Positions 1 through 12,005 of a DNA stretch of 64,000 nucleotides are shown here, in pieces (position 1 is the stretch's first letter; each line of letters starts with the position of its first letter). A program made the position numbers and the translations under genes. Below the pieces are notes generated by a model. The model was given only the letters and a program-made list of their open reading frames with translations, made no database searches and was not told where the DNA came from. Origin of the DNA: Cyrtodaria siliqua (Eukaryota; Mollusca; Bivalvia; Adapedonta; Hiatellidae); NCBI GenBank assembly GCA_037043455.1, contig JAWPHD010011448.1:19838-83837 (forward strand). The letters run 5' to 3'.

Positions 1-569
1 TACATACAATATATAACGAAAATTGCCGAGCTGTGTTTCTTTAAGTATTAATATATTAAGCTAAATATACTTATATACTAATAGTCAAAATTCCTAAATA
101 ACCACCGAAAAATATGTCATTACAATTCTCATTGTTTTGTGTATTTCATGCTTCATAACAAATACGGATGAACGGCAAAATAACGAGTTTCAATCATATT
201 CGCTGATTGAATGAACATATTTAAAGCTTTCAAGTCGATTCTTTTCTTAGAAAAAATCATAACACATACAAGAAAATTTCAGAATTCTAAGAAATGTTAG
301 ATATATTTAATGTTAACGCTTATTTACCGTTACTTGAATTTGAAACGATATTAAATTAAACGGGAGGTAATTTAAAATTATCCATGCTTCATTTTATTAT
401 CATGATTATAGGTGGAACATTTGCCATACTTAGGTCAAACTTTTATGTTTTTTTTATATATTACTTCCTACCAGTGTTAAGACGTTTATATCTTTAAGCG
501 GACTTCGATTTATGTTATATATTTTATCGTCACATGTTATATATTTTATCATCACATAATATAATAAGC

Positions 570-770
570 TAGGCTGTAGGCCATATTGCCTACTGACCGT
601 TCCAAGTCGGTAACCAGGTAACCCTGTCTTCACCACTCTTTATGTTACGTATTGTCCTTTTCATGGATATTTTAAATATGTTCTTTTTTCGGTTTATGGT
701 ACAGTGCGGACCTACGTTGCCATTGCGTTTGTTTGCTGTGGTTTCTATTGGACCATTTATCTCATTTTCA
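570..770 (+). mobile_element. Diverged Penelope-like 3' fragment, subfamily D
   Basis: Contains gcctactgaccgttccaagt, cggtaaccctgtcttcacca and tggaccatttatctcatttt in the order also seen at 26205-26490 and 54425-54720. The ctgaccgttccaag block links it to the common Penelope-like 3' module. Confidence 0.55.
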
Positions 771-1259
771 TAAAGGGAAGATAACTCTCAAAAGATATAA
801 CAATTCAAACAAGAAATAAATATTTTACAAACTGTTTTAAAATAGATTTAAAATAAGAAAATAAGTTAAGATACAAAGGTGAGTAATTAGGAATTTTGTT
901 GCGTGTATAATAAAAAGCAAATATTACTAAACAACACTATTCTACTTCTAATGACGATAATACAAAGTTTACAGAGTACTTACATGCAAAATCGTAGGAA
1001 CAATCAGATTTATGCCATAGTAGTAGTTTTGTACAATACTTGTGGACTATTTTAACATAATATGGGTTTAAACAAAATTGCCTTATATGGGGCTAGAACA
1101 CTTTGGCATTGTTAATTATTTGCACCGTAATTTCGTATTAAACTGTATAAAACAACTGTTACGATCTGCAATCTGGTTGGTTTCTACGATTCGGCATGTG
1201 AGCAATCTCGTTATCAAGCGTGTCATGTCGTTATGTGAAAAGATTATACTGTGCATTTC

Positions 1260-1944
1260 ACAGTGCCTAGATGTCGAATATGAATCGAAAAAGTTTTTAT
1301 TACTTTTTATAGATGTTCATACCTGATATAATCAAACAGAATGAAAATAGATGCTCCTGGATCTGTTTGCAATCTAGCCGTAGCTATCCTCTAAGTCCAC
1401 TAAGCCACAACTTCGTTTAGACCCCACATTTTTACATTGTAATTTTATTGACAGCCGAAAACCAAAATGGCGGACGGAATATTGTATTTTTCTAGGTTAG
1501 GGCGAATTAAAAAACAAACATTTAAACAATAATTGTGTAAACGCATTATACTTTTTACCTACATTTTATTTGATAAACATAATAGTTTAATTTCATTCCA
1601 AAATGAAAGTAAAGTACGATCGAGTATTGGAGGTGCCATTGTGGACCAATGAATAACAGCAATACGCTGCATAGCCTACGTTTTACTTGGTATGGCCGAA
1701 CCCTAAAATCAGTCAAGCGCAGACGAAACGTTTCTAAAAATAACGCCGTCATATTGTTTTATTTTTACAATATAGACATAAGGGGTCAAAATATATTTTG
1801 GGCTTTGTGAAACTTAGAGGATGGATACGACAAGATTGTAACAGATCTAGGAGCGTCTATGTTCATTCTATCCAACCATATCGGGTATGAAAACATATAG
1901 CAATTAATAAAATAACATTGATTCATATTCGACGTCTAGGCACC
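1260..1944. mobile_element. Inverted-repeat element private to duplicon copy 1
   Basis: Long imperfect inverted repeat. The left arm, 1260-1425, starts cagtgcctagatgtcgaata and ends tttagacccc; the right arm, 1782-1944, is its reverse complement with about 20 percent mismatches. The spacer (1426-1781) has no ORF of note and includes accaaaatggcggac. Copy 2 lacks it between about 34740 and 34850, so it probably inserted after the duplication, or was deleted there. Confidence 0.65.
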
Positions 1945-2259
1945 CTCAAGTGCACTGTAGGTGACATATGCACATAGGTACATACAGCAATTTATACGAC
2001 AGTATAATGTATATCCCATATCATAATCTAATTATTGCTATACACTCATATCCACTATTTAACATGGTTTCAATTAATATAAACGTTTAACGATTAATGG
2101 TTATTAACGATATATAAGATGCAATGAGTTCGAGCAATCAATTATATGATTTCAAAAGGAATCAACAGCTGAATGTCAGTGAAAGTACAGGAAACATAAC
2201 ATTCACATAACACAGTCAACCAAAAACACGCATTCAAAAAGAACATAAAAGAATGAAAG

Positions 2260-2690
2260 GAGAGATTTGGAAATCGTCGAACAAGTTAATTACAAAACAA
2301 CATTGCTGTTTCGATTTGATTGAGACTGATCATGAACGGTAGTGAAAAGCGCTTGCTACCGTTCACGCCTTCTAGCCCCGGATTGAGTAGAACTCAATAT
2401 TAATCATGTCAATCATGTGAAAAGCCATCCCGAAGATGATATGCATATGGCGGTGAACATGGGACCTTCAATGCTGCATATGGTCCCAGAACGCTTTGTC
2501 CTAAACGAGAAAACAAAGGGCGAAATCACATGTAACAGTCGAACGACTAAATTAAAAAGCAGGCAACATATCCTAAGAGTGATTAAACACTACTAAGAAC
2601 CTTTAAAGTCTGTAGTAGTAGAACCACCCATTCGAAATTCAAGTAAGAAAACAAATAATTTGAGAATGTACCACCGATGTGTATAAACAC
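2260..2690 (-). mobile_element. Family B repeat (two-hairpin element)
   Basis: Contains in reverse orientation the family B blocks gttgagcagaactcaatatt, the hairpin tgaacggtag/ctaccgttca (2333-2365), gattgagac and gaaccacccattcgaaattc. It joins directly to a Penelope-like fragment at about 2690. Family B copies also occur near 4.0, 13.2-14.4, 25.4, 42.6, 53.4 and 60.6 kb. Confidence 0.65.
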
Positions 2691-2790
2691 AATGATACAT
2701 AGAAGTAAAGTATGCGACACCACAAATAGAAAAGGGTCGACAATATGAGTACCGCCATGGAACGGGCCATACACTGTAAGTTTGAACATG
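2690..2790 (-). mobile_element. Penelope-like 3' fragment
   Basis: gcgacaccacaaatagaaaa, then gggtcgacaatatgagtacc and gccatggaacgggcc: the reverse complement of the common 3' module. Confidence 0.55.
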
Positions 2791-2889
2791 TTTTTTTTAT
2801 TTTTTGTTCAATTATATCGAAAACATCAATTTAAATTTGTTATTAATTGCATACCATACAAGCTAAACGTAGATATTACAGTCGAACAC

Positions 2890-3080
2890 GTGTCTTATTT
2901 GTTCGAGATTATAACCTGGCGGGGATATCTTTATTCCCGTTTATTTGTATGACAATAGGGTAAGAGTGAGGTTTGATGCACCCTAAACCCTTTTCTATAC
3001 CCCAGCAGACGTTTTGCATTTGACCGATTCAAAGCTGTACCTCTGTTAACAACCTTTAATGCTAGTGGTGGAACACGAAC
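2890..3080 (+). mobile_element. Penelope-like 3' fragment
   Basis: Has ggcggggatatctttattc, gacaatagggtaagagtgag and gtttgatgcaccctaaaccc in module order on the plus strand. It is older than most copies, judging by the mismatches. Confidence 0.6.
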
Positions 3081-3421
3081 GAACATCACAAGAATTAAAA
3101 ACTTAACAAGATTGAAACAGTAGGCATTCTGCCCATGAGTTCACAAATATCGATAAATACAGAATTACATGCATATGATATACAGTTCCGGTAATTGACA
3201 ATATAATGGTATGCATAAACTGAGTTGATACATGTTATGGATTCATATATAAAAGAGGTGTTGTTGTTTTAAACAATTTGAAAAGAACAAAAGAAAAAAG
3301 AAAAACAAACAACAAAACAAAAGAAAACGTACATTGAGATAATTAATTATAGAAAATAAACAGAAATAGTCCAATTATATTGAAAAATATATTACTAGTA
3401 TTCAGAGTGAAGAAAAGTGTG

Positions 3422-3660
3422 TTATTTAATGTAATATGTATCATCAACTTTCTTAAAGCTCTTAAAAATGTATGTTGATAGATTTGTTATTGTTTTAATC
3501 TTTTCTGAAGAGAGAAGCTCAATAAATTTAGGAACATTTGGTCGTTTCCAATAAAATTTATGTATAAGATCACATCTAAATTCATAATATAAAGGACATT
3601 CCAATACAAATTGAAATTCATCTTCTAAGGAATTACAGAGTTGGCATTTCTTTCTTCTCT
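3422..3660 (-). pseudogene. C-terminal fragment of a non-LTR retrotransposon ORF2
   Basis: A frame of about 75 codons. It includes CQLCNSLEDEFQFVLECPLY, a Cys-rich knuckle followed by the ECPLY and RCDLIHKFYWKR blocks that end many LINE ORF2 proteins. The rest of the reverse transcriptase is absent, as expected for a 5'-truncated or eroded copy. The intact frame and stop make this piece relatively young. No host gene lies near it. Confidence 0.65.
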
Positions 3661-4009
3661 AGGTAACATATACACAGTATGTGTCATCCCACTGCCCCAA
3701 GCTAGATCGGACACAATTTTGGAACCACTGAACCGTGTCTTTGACCTTCTACCTACGACCCTTAATGATGTGAATGACACATTATCTATTGATGATATAT
3801 ATTACATATTCATACAGTTTCATCTCATTTTCTAAATCAGTTCAGGAACTATGGAGTCCATACATGAGTATTTTACTTAACCAAGGGAAATACCTCCATA
3901 AGACATGCAATAATTGACAGTAACAGTAGACACATTATATACGACAGTCGAGAAAAATGTGCAGCATTCACAACAAGCAGCATATATAAACACGGCTTGT
4001 AACACTTAT

Positions 4010-4395
4010 AGGATATGTTGTCTGCTTTTTAATTTAGTCTTTTGACCGTTACTTGTGATATGCAGGCTTCATAACCGCTGCTCCCAACTAAATTCCATTA
4101 TGTGTATTTCGCTCTTCGTGGCATAGATTTGTATTAGATACTGGGACCATACGCCGTACGACATGGGGCGATTAATCTCCATGTCCACCGCCATATGCAT
4201 GTCATCTTCGGGATGGTTAACATTTTGTACTATTGATTTTATTAATATTGAGTTCTGCTCAACCCGGCGCTAGAGGGCGTGAGCGGTAGCTAGCATATTT
4301 CACTACCGCTCATGAACAATCTCAATCAAACCGAGACTGCAATATTTCGTATGTGTCGTTTTCGGCCGTTTCCATAGGTCCATTATCAAACTAAT
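4010..4395 (+). mobile_element. Family B repeat
   Basis: ctcccaactaaattccatta, gggaccatacgccgtacgac, attgagttctgctcaacccg, then hairpin tgagcggtag (4280-4289) with ctaccgctca (4303-4312) and gtctc-type second hairpin caatctcaatcaaaccgaga. It ends in cgttttcggccgtttccata. Confidence 0.7.
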
Positions 4396-5294
4396 TTTGT
4401 ATTTATATGCCAGGTACATGATCAATGTACTATAGAGTTGAATGTAAAGAGTGAGACGTCAAACAATAGAACTGATTGCTAATAGGGGTAATGCGGTTGC
4501 AAAAGAGGCTGTTGGGATTACATCTGGTTCTAGGTGGCACCAGTCCATTGTATGTATAAAATAGAGATAATCATGTATAGTGGAATATAAAACAAAAACG
4601 TAGAAAAATGCGCCAATGAGAATTCCTTGAATTAGCAGATGCCAGAGCAACAGAAACACGAGAGATTAACCCGTTTGGATACATGTAACACACACAAGAG
4701 TGAAAGGTGGCGGACTTGATTGTGTTGAGCATGTTCATTTCAGGCCATATACTATACGATGCAACATCTCTCACGCCCTCTAGCGCTGGCATAAGCGGTG
4801 TTCATATATAAAGACACACATTTTGGGCTCGAAGATCCTAAGGGACGGGTAAACAATACACTTGCTATAGTAAACATCTTATCATTTATAGAGGCACATG
4901 ACAAGGTTGAAGTTTTTAATCCTGTAGCATTTTGACTTTAACCTGCTTGCATATAACTAAGCAAATCTTTGAGTCTTTATTTGTCTACCTTAGTTAAGAT
5001 ATATTATTTGTGCATTAAAATCAGCATTTAGTTATATGCAAACACATTTGTTCTTTTATCGATTCTTATAATCGATATTAATGATTGTAAAACTGCCAGT
5101 ATTTAGAAAATCTAACGGGACGCTGAGAATTTAAAATAATCAAGATTGCCTTGTGCCCTTTTAAAACAGACACATATTTTAGGACCATTAACATTCTGCT
5201 TATGCGTGTGTTTAAAATTAACTTTAATGCAACTACATTATCAATAAGTATATACTTATGCAAGTGTGCTACACTTTAGTTTGGGTGAAAACAT

Positions 5295-5410
5295 AACGCG
5301 TGTAAGTATGTGTGTGCGTGTGGGTGTGCGTGCGTCTGTGTATGTTATCGTGTTTGTTTGTATGCATATGTGGATGGGTGTACGCGTGTATGTATGCATG
5401 TGTTCGTGTT
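5295..5410 (+). repeat. GT-rich simple repeat
   Basis: Interrupted tgtgtg/gcgtgt/atgcatgt tract. It lies outside any gene; the long antisense frame across it is low-complexity. Confidence 0.75.
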
Positions 5411-6897
5411 TTTAATATTACAACACAATATAATGAATAATTCGTCGAGAAGCATATCAAGTTTGTTTGGAACCAAGCCTCCTTGACATCGAGATAAAAA
5501 ATATGAGGCCATGATTCAGAAAGTTCACCACCGCTGAATAAATAACTAACAAACTGCAAATCCAACTATTAAAACCAAGCTGATAAGTCGCCTATTACGA
5601 TCATGGGTTACCAGTCATATTAAAACTTCCTGTAATGCTTTCAATGTTTTTAGTAGTGTAAATATATCGAAATGTATGCGTGCTAGCTACGGAATAGATT
5701 GTGACGTACGTAGCATTGGTTTACATGTTTTGTGTTACAAACAAACACAAACGGACTGATAACGTATATCAGTATATCAGTATATTACCTGAAACGAGTT
5801 GTTTTGGCAAAAAATGGACGTGCTTGCAAGTGTTCCTGTACTGAAAGAACAAGTTCCAAGTAATATTTTGAAATACAAATTCAATAACGTTTCCGTTGCA
5901 TATTTGCAAATTGTTGTCGATCGATTCAAATTGTTTAGATTATCATTTTTCATTGTCATTGTGTTATTCATAAAGCACCGGATCGAATTCGTTCTTTGTC
6001 TTCCATTTTGGTGCGGAAGATTATTTGGCGCAGCATGATCAACGTACGACGTCGATATTTTTGAAGATGTGTTACAAGTTGTAAGCGTTTCAATCAGTAG
6101 GTGAGTTGACAATTCAATTATTATGTCAATTTCTTTCACAAAATCGTGAAAAAACATCTCGGGTTCATGTTAACACTAGACATGTTTCGTTTCTTTACAG
6201 TTGACCGTATAGCGCCTTATCAACTTGTAATATACAGATGCATGTCAACCTTCAGTATTGTAGACTACTCAGTGCCAAGTAAACGCGACAATATGAAAAT
6301 AAACAGTAATGAAAAGTAGTATTTACTGGTATATGTATTATATGCAAAGCAACATGGAATGAGTGTCCGGATGGCAGGTATATTTAGTCGTTTATAACTG
6401 TCAAGATATAAATGTAGCCTGATAGCCTTGTTCTTCGTTGACTTGACAAGACACATGTGTAACTATTCTCAATGTTTGCTTTAACATACAGTTTAATTAT
6501 AGTGATTTCGGTTTATATAGGTCAAGGTCATAAGCATATGATTAACCTATTTTAAACTTTTCCAACATTAATTGTATACTTTCTTATATGTTTTTTTTTC
6601 TAATGGTGTAATTGTAGATTAAAATAAGCAACACTGAACAATTCATTTAAAGATTTTAAATCAGAGGAATGTGTAAAACGTTAATTCCGCCATCTATATT
6701 GTTTGCAAACTATTTCAAGTTGTTGCCTTTAACGTTTTAATAAATGTATTGTTATACATATACAACGTAAACATATATTAAGATGATGTATAAAATATTT
6801 AAATTCACATCATGTAACATGTTTTAGCTTTTTAACGCAATAAATGTGCAAAACAAATAAAGCTGGAGCTAACAAATATATACTGAAAATTAGGGCT

Positions 6898-6903
6898 TTA
6901 TTT
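6898..6903 (-). terminator. Candidate poly(A) signal, copy 1
   Basis: AATAAA on the minus strand about 200 bases past the stop at 7106. The aligned position in copy 2 (about 37.79 kb) reads gggctgtata instead of gggctttatt, so the hexamer is lost there. Position and strand fit the gene; use is unproven. Confidence 0.4.
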
Positions 6904-7105
6904 GTGTTTAAAAAAAGTTTGAATACGAATCATGTTTGTTTTCTTCCAATTCTCAAGTTGTCATGATTTAATGTTGTATTTGAACGATTTTACATGTAAA
7001 CTGATATGTTTTGCCAACAACCTCAAACTCATTTTTCAATGCGCCATCTCATATTGTACCAACAAACCAGTCGGACATAGCGACATACAATAAATATTCC
7101 TTCTA

Positions 7106-7366
7106 TTACTTTCCTTGAGCAACACCCTTGCTAAGAAGGGATCCACCTTTTTCCAAATACAGCGGTGGCCAAACCAGGAATGCAACCCTGCTCCCTGCCT
7201 TTGTATATGTCTTCAATTTATCTTTATCAAATTTCTCGCCGACTCGAACATCAACAAACACCGGCGGTGACTGCAGGAACATTAGCCAACACAATTCAAT
7301 GCATTTGTCTATATAGGCTGTGCAGTTCTTGTCGGCTGGCAATGCTTTTTGTGATTTTATGAAGTG
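7106..7366 (-). CDS. MIEAP-domain gene, copy 1: terminal exon
   Basis: Terminal exon of 86 codons plus a TAA stop. The acceptor ..catactttag is in phase 0, matching the previous exon. It carries the most diagnostic part of the MIEAP domain: CIELCWLMFLQSPPV near codons 22-36, then VAFLVWPPLYLEKGG, and the C-terminal LLSKGVAQGK. This Trp-Pro-rich end is typical of SPATA18-family proteins as I know them. Both copies keep the frame fully open (about 77 percent identity by eye with 38001-38261). Differences cluster in the linker around codons 38-58 while the CWLM, VWP and KGVAQ blocks are preserved, which suggests purifying selection. The assignment is by recognition; a profile search against Pfam MIEAP would settle it. 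Confidence 0.82.
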   Translation of the reverse strand, partial: HFIKSQKALPADKNCTAYIDKCIELCWLMFLQSPPVFVDVRVGEKFDKDKLKTYTKAGSRVAFLVWPPLYLEKGGSLLSKGVAQGK

Positions 7367-7579
7367 CTAAAGTATGAAAAGATATATAAATAAAAGGTAT
7401 ATATTTCTGGCAGGAGAAATACTATCCACACCAAAGACAAACAACAGTTAAAGAACAAAGTAAACAAGAATACATATTATGAGACATATATCATATATCA
7501 AATATAAAAGCTGTTACAACAGTAACTAGAATTACTAACAGTTCAATAAGAGTTAAACTTAGCAGTCGGCTTTTACAAA

Positions 7580-7890
7580 AGTTTGTATAAGGTCGAACAG
7601 CAAACTTGGCTTCCCAGAACACAGTCAACAACAAAACACACATTAAAACAAACAACAATTACAATGTTAACAAGAAGCAAGGCATGTGACATCACAAACA
7701 CAAACAGGTTGACAATAGGGCTACCACCTTGGAACGGTCAGAGGTGAAAAGGCCGCTGGGGTTTAAATCAGGTTCTTGGGTGCGCCAAACCTCACTCTTA
7801 CCATATTCACATCCCAATAAAATGGGACAATGTAAATAAATCATTCTCCGCCAGGTTATATTCTCTAACGAACAAGGCAATACAGGTGTA
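7580..7890 (-). mobile_element. Penelope-like 3' fragment shared by both duplicons
   Basis: Reverse copy of the 3' module: gacatcacaaacacaaacag, ttgacaatagggctaccacc, ttggaacggtcag, cctcactcttacc, tccgccaggttat. The same truncated copy occurs at 38460-38775, so the insertion predates the duplication. It is intronic to the MIEAP-domain gene. Confidence 0.75.
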
Positions 7891-8039
7891 CTTCATTTAT
7901 AAGGTCAATTGTTATTTTACTGTTATTTAATTATGGAACGGATTTCAAAGATATAAAACTTAACTTCGAATTAAACCACATATATCGTATATGATGAAGT
8001 GTATGACAGTAGATACGAATTTCGAATAGGAAAGTTTAG

Positions 8040-8300
8040 CGTTCACAGACTCAATCATGATCCAACAAACGCATTCAAATAACAATATTACACGGATAAA
8101 TAGAAGCAAAGTATGCGACACCACACACATAACATAGGTTGATAACATGGGTACCGACTTGGAACGATTAGTGCAAAAAGGTCATTGTGAGTTTAAACCA
8201 GATTCTTGGGTACACCATACCTCACCTGTACCCTGGTGGCATCCCAATTAATCGGGACAGTGTGAAGAAATACATCCCAGCCAGGCTGATCATCATATAT
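8040..8300 (-). mobile_element. Penelope-like 3' fragment shared by both duplicons
   Basis: gtatgcgacaccacacacat, gggtaccgacttggaacgat, cataccacctgtaccc-like stretches in module order. Its counterpart is at 38930-39140. Confidence 0.65.
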
Positions 8301-8828
8301 TTATATGAATGTTAGAAAAGCCTAGAAAACCACAACGTATTTATAAACAGTATGCCACTGTATATAATTTCACCTTGATAGGTACCGTATTCGCCTATTT
8401 AAACACTATGGGTGAATACATATTTTAATATATTTCGTGTACACGGACAAATATTTCGTGATTTGTGAAGTGTAAATATAACATTGTAATGTTCAAAACG
8501 TGTCGGTCAAAAACGAAAGCCAAATTAATAAAAAACAGTAAAGGGGTTAGAATGCAGCGAACACATACATGAGAAGAAAGTATCAATCTCGGTTTTATTG
8601 AGTCTTTATGTGAGGGGTAATACGTGTATAAGAAGAATTGGCAAAAACCTGGAGATAATACAAACAATCAAAATTAGGCTCTTAAATGTATTAATGCTTG
8701 GTGGTTCTTCTTTTCAGAAGAGCTAAGAAACAATACACAATACATACCAAAACACAATTATATAAATTTCTTGGTATTATATCATTAGCTTGTTTGCGCG
8801 CAATAATACACGAGAGCGCTATATTTAC

Positions 8829-8912
8829 CCTTATAACATCTGCAACTGATACATCGGCCGTTTGTTTCCTCAGATCTGATATCATCTTGGTATAGACCGG
8901 ACCAATATTAAT
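8829..8912 (-). CDS. MIEAP-domain gene, copy 1: middle cassette exon
   Basis: An 84-bp, 28-codon exon, phase 0 at both ends. The acceptor is tttttatttag and the donor is AAGG|GTAAAT. The product contains MISDLRKQTADVSVADVIR, a helical segment inside the MIEAP domain. It lies 8.8 kb downstream of the first cassette exon and 1.46 kb upstream of the terminal exon. The paralogue at 39646-39741 is 12 bp longer at its 5' end: four codons are missing here, but the frame is kept. The open frame runs on past both splice sites, so the boundaries rest on splice consensus and on agreement of phase with both neighbours. Confidence 0.75.
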
Positions 8913-9184
8913 CTAAATAAAAAATGCATTATGTATTTAACAATGCTATTCCGTGAAATTAATTTGAAACATTTATATAAGATAGTGTTGATATGAAAAA
9001 GAGTCAATATAACAATTATGCTTAGTTATATGTTAGATAGTACGCACTCTAATTGATGAGACTATTTTTTATAAAAAATATGTTTTTCATGTCACAACGC
9101 GCAATTCATACTTGTTTCTAAAGTTGCATTATAATATAACACATTAAAACATTACGTAACATGTTTCAACGTGAATGTTGCGCT

Positions 9185-9740
9185 TAACGTGTGACAGTAT
9201 CTACTTACGTGCCATTTCGTGCGTGACAGTAACTATTTACATGCGATAACGTGCGTGACAGTAACTATTTACATGCGATAACGTGCGTGACAGTAACTAT
9301 TTACATGCGATAACGTGCGTGACAGTAACTATTTACATGCGATAACGTGCGTGACAGTAACTATTTACATACGATAACGTGCGTGACAGTAACTACTTAC
9401 ATACGATAACGTGCGTGACAGTAACTACTTACGTACGATGACGTGTGAGACAGTATCTACTTACGTGCCATTTCGTGTGTGACAGTATCTACTTACGTGC
9501 GATGTCTTGTGTGACAGTATCTACTTACGTGCGATGACGTGTGTGGCAGTGACTACTTACATGCGATGACGTGTGTGACAGTAACTACTTACATGCGATG
9601 ACGTGTGTGACAGTAACTACCTACATGCGATGACGTGTGTGGGAGTAACTTCTTACGGGCGATGACGTGTGTGGGAGTAACTTCTTACGTGCGATGACAT
9701 GTGTTACAGTAACTACTTACATATACGTGCGATGACTGCA
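9185..9740 (+). repeat. 32-bp intronic minisatellite, copy 1 (about 17 units)
   Basis: Units of about 32 bp with the core gtgtgtgacagtaactac followed by a variable ttacatgcgatgac-type segment. Four consecutive units from about 9230 to 9360 are identical, so the left part was recently homogenised, while the right part is diverged. It lies in the intron between the first and middle cassette exons. Copy 2 has only about seven units at 40266-40503. Confidence 0.85.
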
Positions 9741-10785
9741 TGCTGAGAACAGGACACACAAGCGCGGTCTTCAACATTACATGTTGCTTTCGACTAATTT
9801 CATCACAAAACTTGTATGCTTCCTACAAATTATTTTTCCATTTTATTGTAAATTTATTTATTAAAACTCCTCTTTAAGAATACAGTCAATAATAATGCAA
9901 TATCTCAAACGGTCGGTTATTCAACGTACTTTACACTTATGAAATGTCACACTCCTCACTAGATATTCTTCAGAACAGTTGCTCTTATGCATGTTCTTAG
10001 GCAAATAGGCAAGACCAGAACGTAATCAGAAATAGTAATTTCACCCTTGTCAGTCATCTAAAGCCTTGGCCTTTTACCAATTTGCAATAATTAAAAGTGT
10101 TTAATGAGTTGCTCTACTGGATTTCAAAACACTATTTCTTGATGTATTTTCCTATGTCTATTAAAACAAACAATATGGACTTCTTATTCTAATAAGACAA
10201 TTGATCACATAAACAGGTTATATTAGTTTTCGTTTTTGTATACATGTCATTTGCATAAAACTGTTTCAGATATTCAGGGTGAGGGACAGAAGGGACCAAG
10301 TGCATATTTAGTTTTAGTTATTGATTTTTTTGTACAAAGCAGCTACTTTTCCCGAAAATAAGACCCCTATATTTCTATTTAGCAGCGTCATTATAACATT
10401 GGTATAAAGCTATGTTTGAAAATTTAAATTGACACAGGCATGTATAGTATTATTTTATTCATTATGCACGAGGGTTATTAAAAAAAATCCCAATATCACA
10501 ATATTTGAACGATTTTCATGTTTTCGTTCTGAAATGCTTTATCCACAAGAGTATTTATGCATATACATGTGATTGTGTCATATATATAAAATATATAGAT
10601 CTTAATCTACGTCACATCTTACGACAAAAAACAACATGGCTCATTGTAAACTCTCTGTAAAATACTAAAACTTCTATTAAATATTGCTTAGAAAGAATCT
10701 CGACGTATTAATAGATCCTTCACATTTATTAAAATTTTGAAAAGATGAATCACGAATTTGTGCATAATGCAAGCTAGAAAATCCC
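9741..10785. other. Intron sequence without recognised features
   Basis: Shared with copy 2 at about 40505-41520. tgcacgagggttattaaaaa at 10465 and tgcacgagggtcattaaaaa at 41262 resemble a mariner terminal repeat, but no partner end was found. No ORF is supported. Confidence 0.5.
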
Positions 10786-10789
10786 ATTA

Positions 10790-11010
10790 TAGCACACGTG
10801 TACACCTGAGTGCATCCGCACGCCCATCAGTACGTCTCTCACGCATTGGCTTAGGGTTTTAGTTGGTTCCGAATATGTCACCAATAAACCTACAAGATTA
10901 ACGAATCTAGGTTTATTGGTGACATAATCAGAACTAACCTAAACCCTAAGCCAATGCGTGAGGGACGTACTGAGGGGCGTACGGATGGTCTCAGGTGTAC
11001 AAGTGTAACA
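10790..11010. mobile_element. Foldback/palindromic element, duplicon copy 1
   Basis: Almost perfect inverted repeat with arms of about 100 bases around a short centre near 10895-10900. The outer ends read cacacgtgtacacctgag and ctcaggtgtacaagtgt. Inner arms include cacgcattggcttagggttt and tgtcaccaataaacct with their complements. The copy at 41520-41745 shows it was present before duplication. Confidence 0.85.
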
Positions 11011-11689
11011 CTATATGCTCCCTCTATTATCGTAGTGCTGGGTATAACAATATTACCGAAACAGAAACATATTTATTGTAAACAAAATAGGCAAATGAAG
11101 ACTTCTAGACCTTATAAGAATATATTGCAACTAGCCACAGTACAGGTCTAAAACAATAAACGAAACACGCTGACATCAGCGTTTGTTTCATAGTTTGGTT
11201 GCATTGTTACTCAAAGTTTGGTTGGATATAATAAGAACTACTGCAGTCAATACTGAAAACAACCCTATTGCCAAATGTTACACACCGTGATAACCGATTA
11301 AATTAGTTCGTTTGTATCGACTATTAAATACATACATTTTGAACACACGGCTGGTAATCGGTGTAGCTACGTCCGTTTGGAGGTATGTGCAAAGTGACCC
11401 ATCGCCACTTCCGAAGTAGTTCCAGGCCAAAAAAGGTGGATATGCTTTGTTATTTTTGTATTTGCCTTGATATGACAAATCCAGGTATGCGGTTCAGTGT
11501 GGTTATGTTTACGCTTCTCACACGGTCAACCATTTCCTCGAAAGGGCGTTTAGCCCGTTCGAACCTTTTGTTTCAGTTTAGTAACCCATTATTTTCCTAT
11601 TTATGCTACATATAGACATGAACACATCAAATGTCAACCTGTTGGTGTGTGAATATTGCTTGTTGATACACTAATAACACGGAGAAAGT

Positions 11690-11830
11690 AAGTGTGGGAA
11701 GGTGGGGGCTGGCGGTGGAATACGCAATTTCTTAAAAGAGATAGCTCTAATGCCAGAGATAGTTACAGTGCTATTGGAGCAAATCCAGGTTTATGGTTTG
11801 GTGTTTTCTGTCTGTCTGTCTGTTTGTCGG
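11690..11830 (+). repeat. Low-copy repeat with G-rich start and TCTG tract
   Basis: gggctggcggtggaatacgc and aaagagatagctctaatgcc recur at about 42484-42540 (plus) and inverted at about 15690-15790. It ends in a tctgtctgtctgtctg tract here. Function unknown. Confidence 0.5.
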
Positions 11831-12005
11831 TTCGTGCGCCCCCTGTCCGTCCGTCTACTTGTTTTAATGTTTTGGTTAAAGATTAAAGTTATATTTTTCC
11901 TCAGTTCTCAAAAACTAATTGTCCGAAAGCTTTGAGATTTGGGACATTACTTTTCAGTTTTCTAGTAAAACATGCCAACTTTTGTTTATATTTAAAGTTA
12001 CTGAA

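Noticed and set aside
5777..6157. 126-codon ORF at the left part of duplicon copy 1, with a plus-strand ORF opposite
   Set aside because: The frame is not kept in the paralogous sequence near 36.72-37.06 kb, so it is not under coding constraint.
9185..9740. Regular spaced repeats that could suggest a CRISPR array
   Set aside because: Units are directly adjacent without unique spacers, are intronic and the genome is eukaryotic.
10465..10500. Mariner-like terminal repeat (tgcacgagggttattaaaaa), also at 41262
   Set aside because: No matching opposite end or target duplication was found, so an element cannot be delimited.
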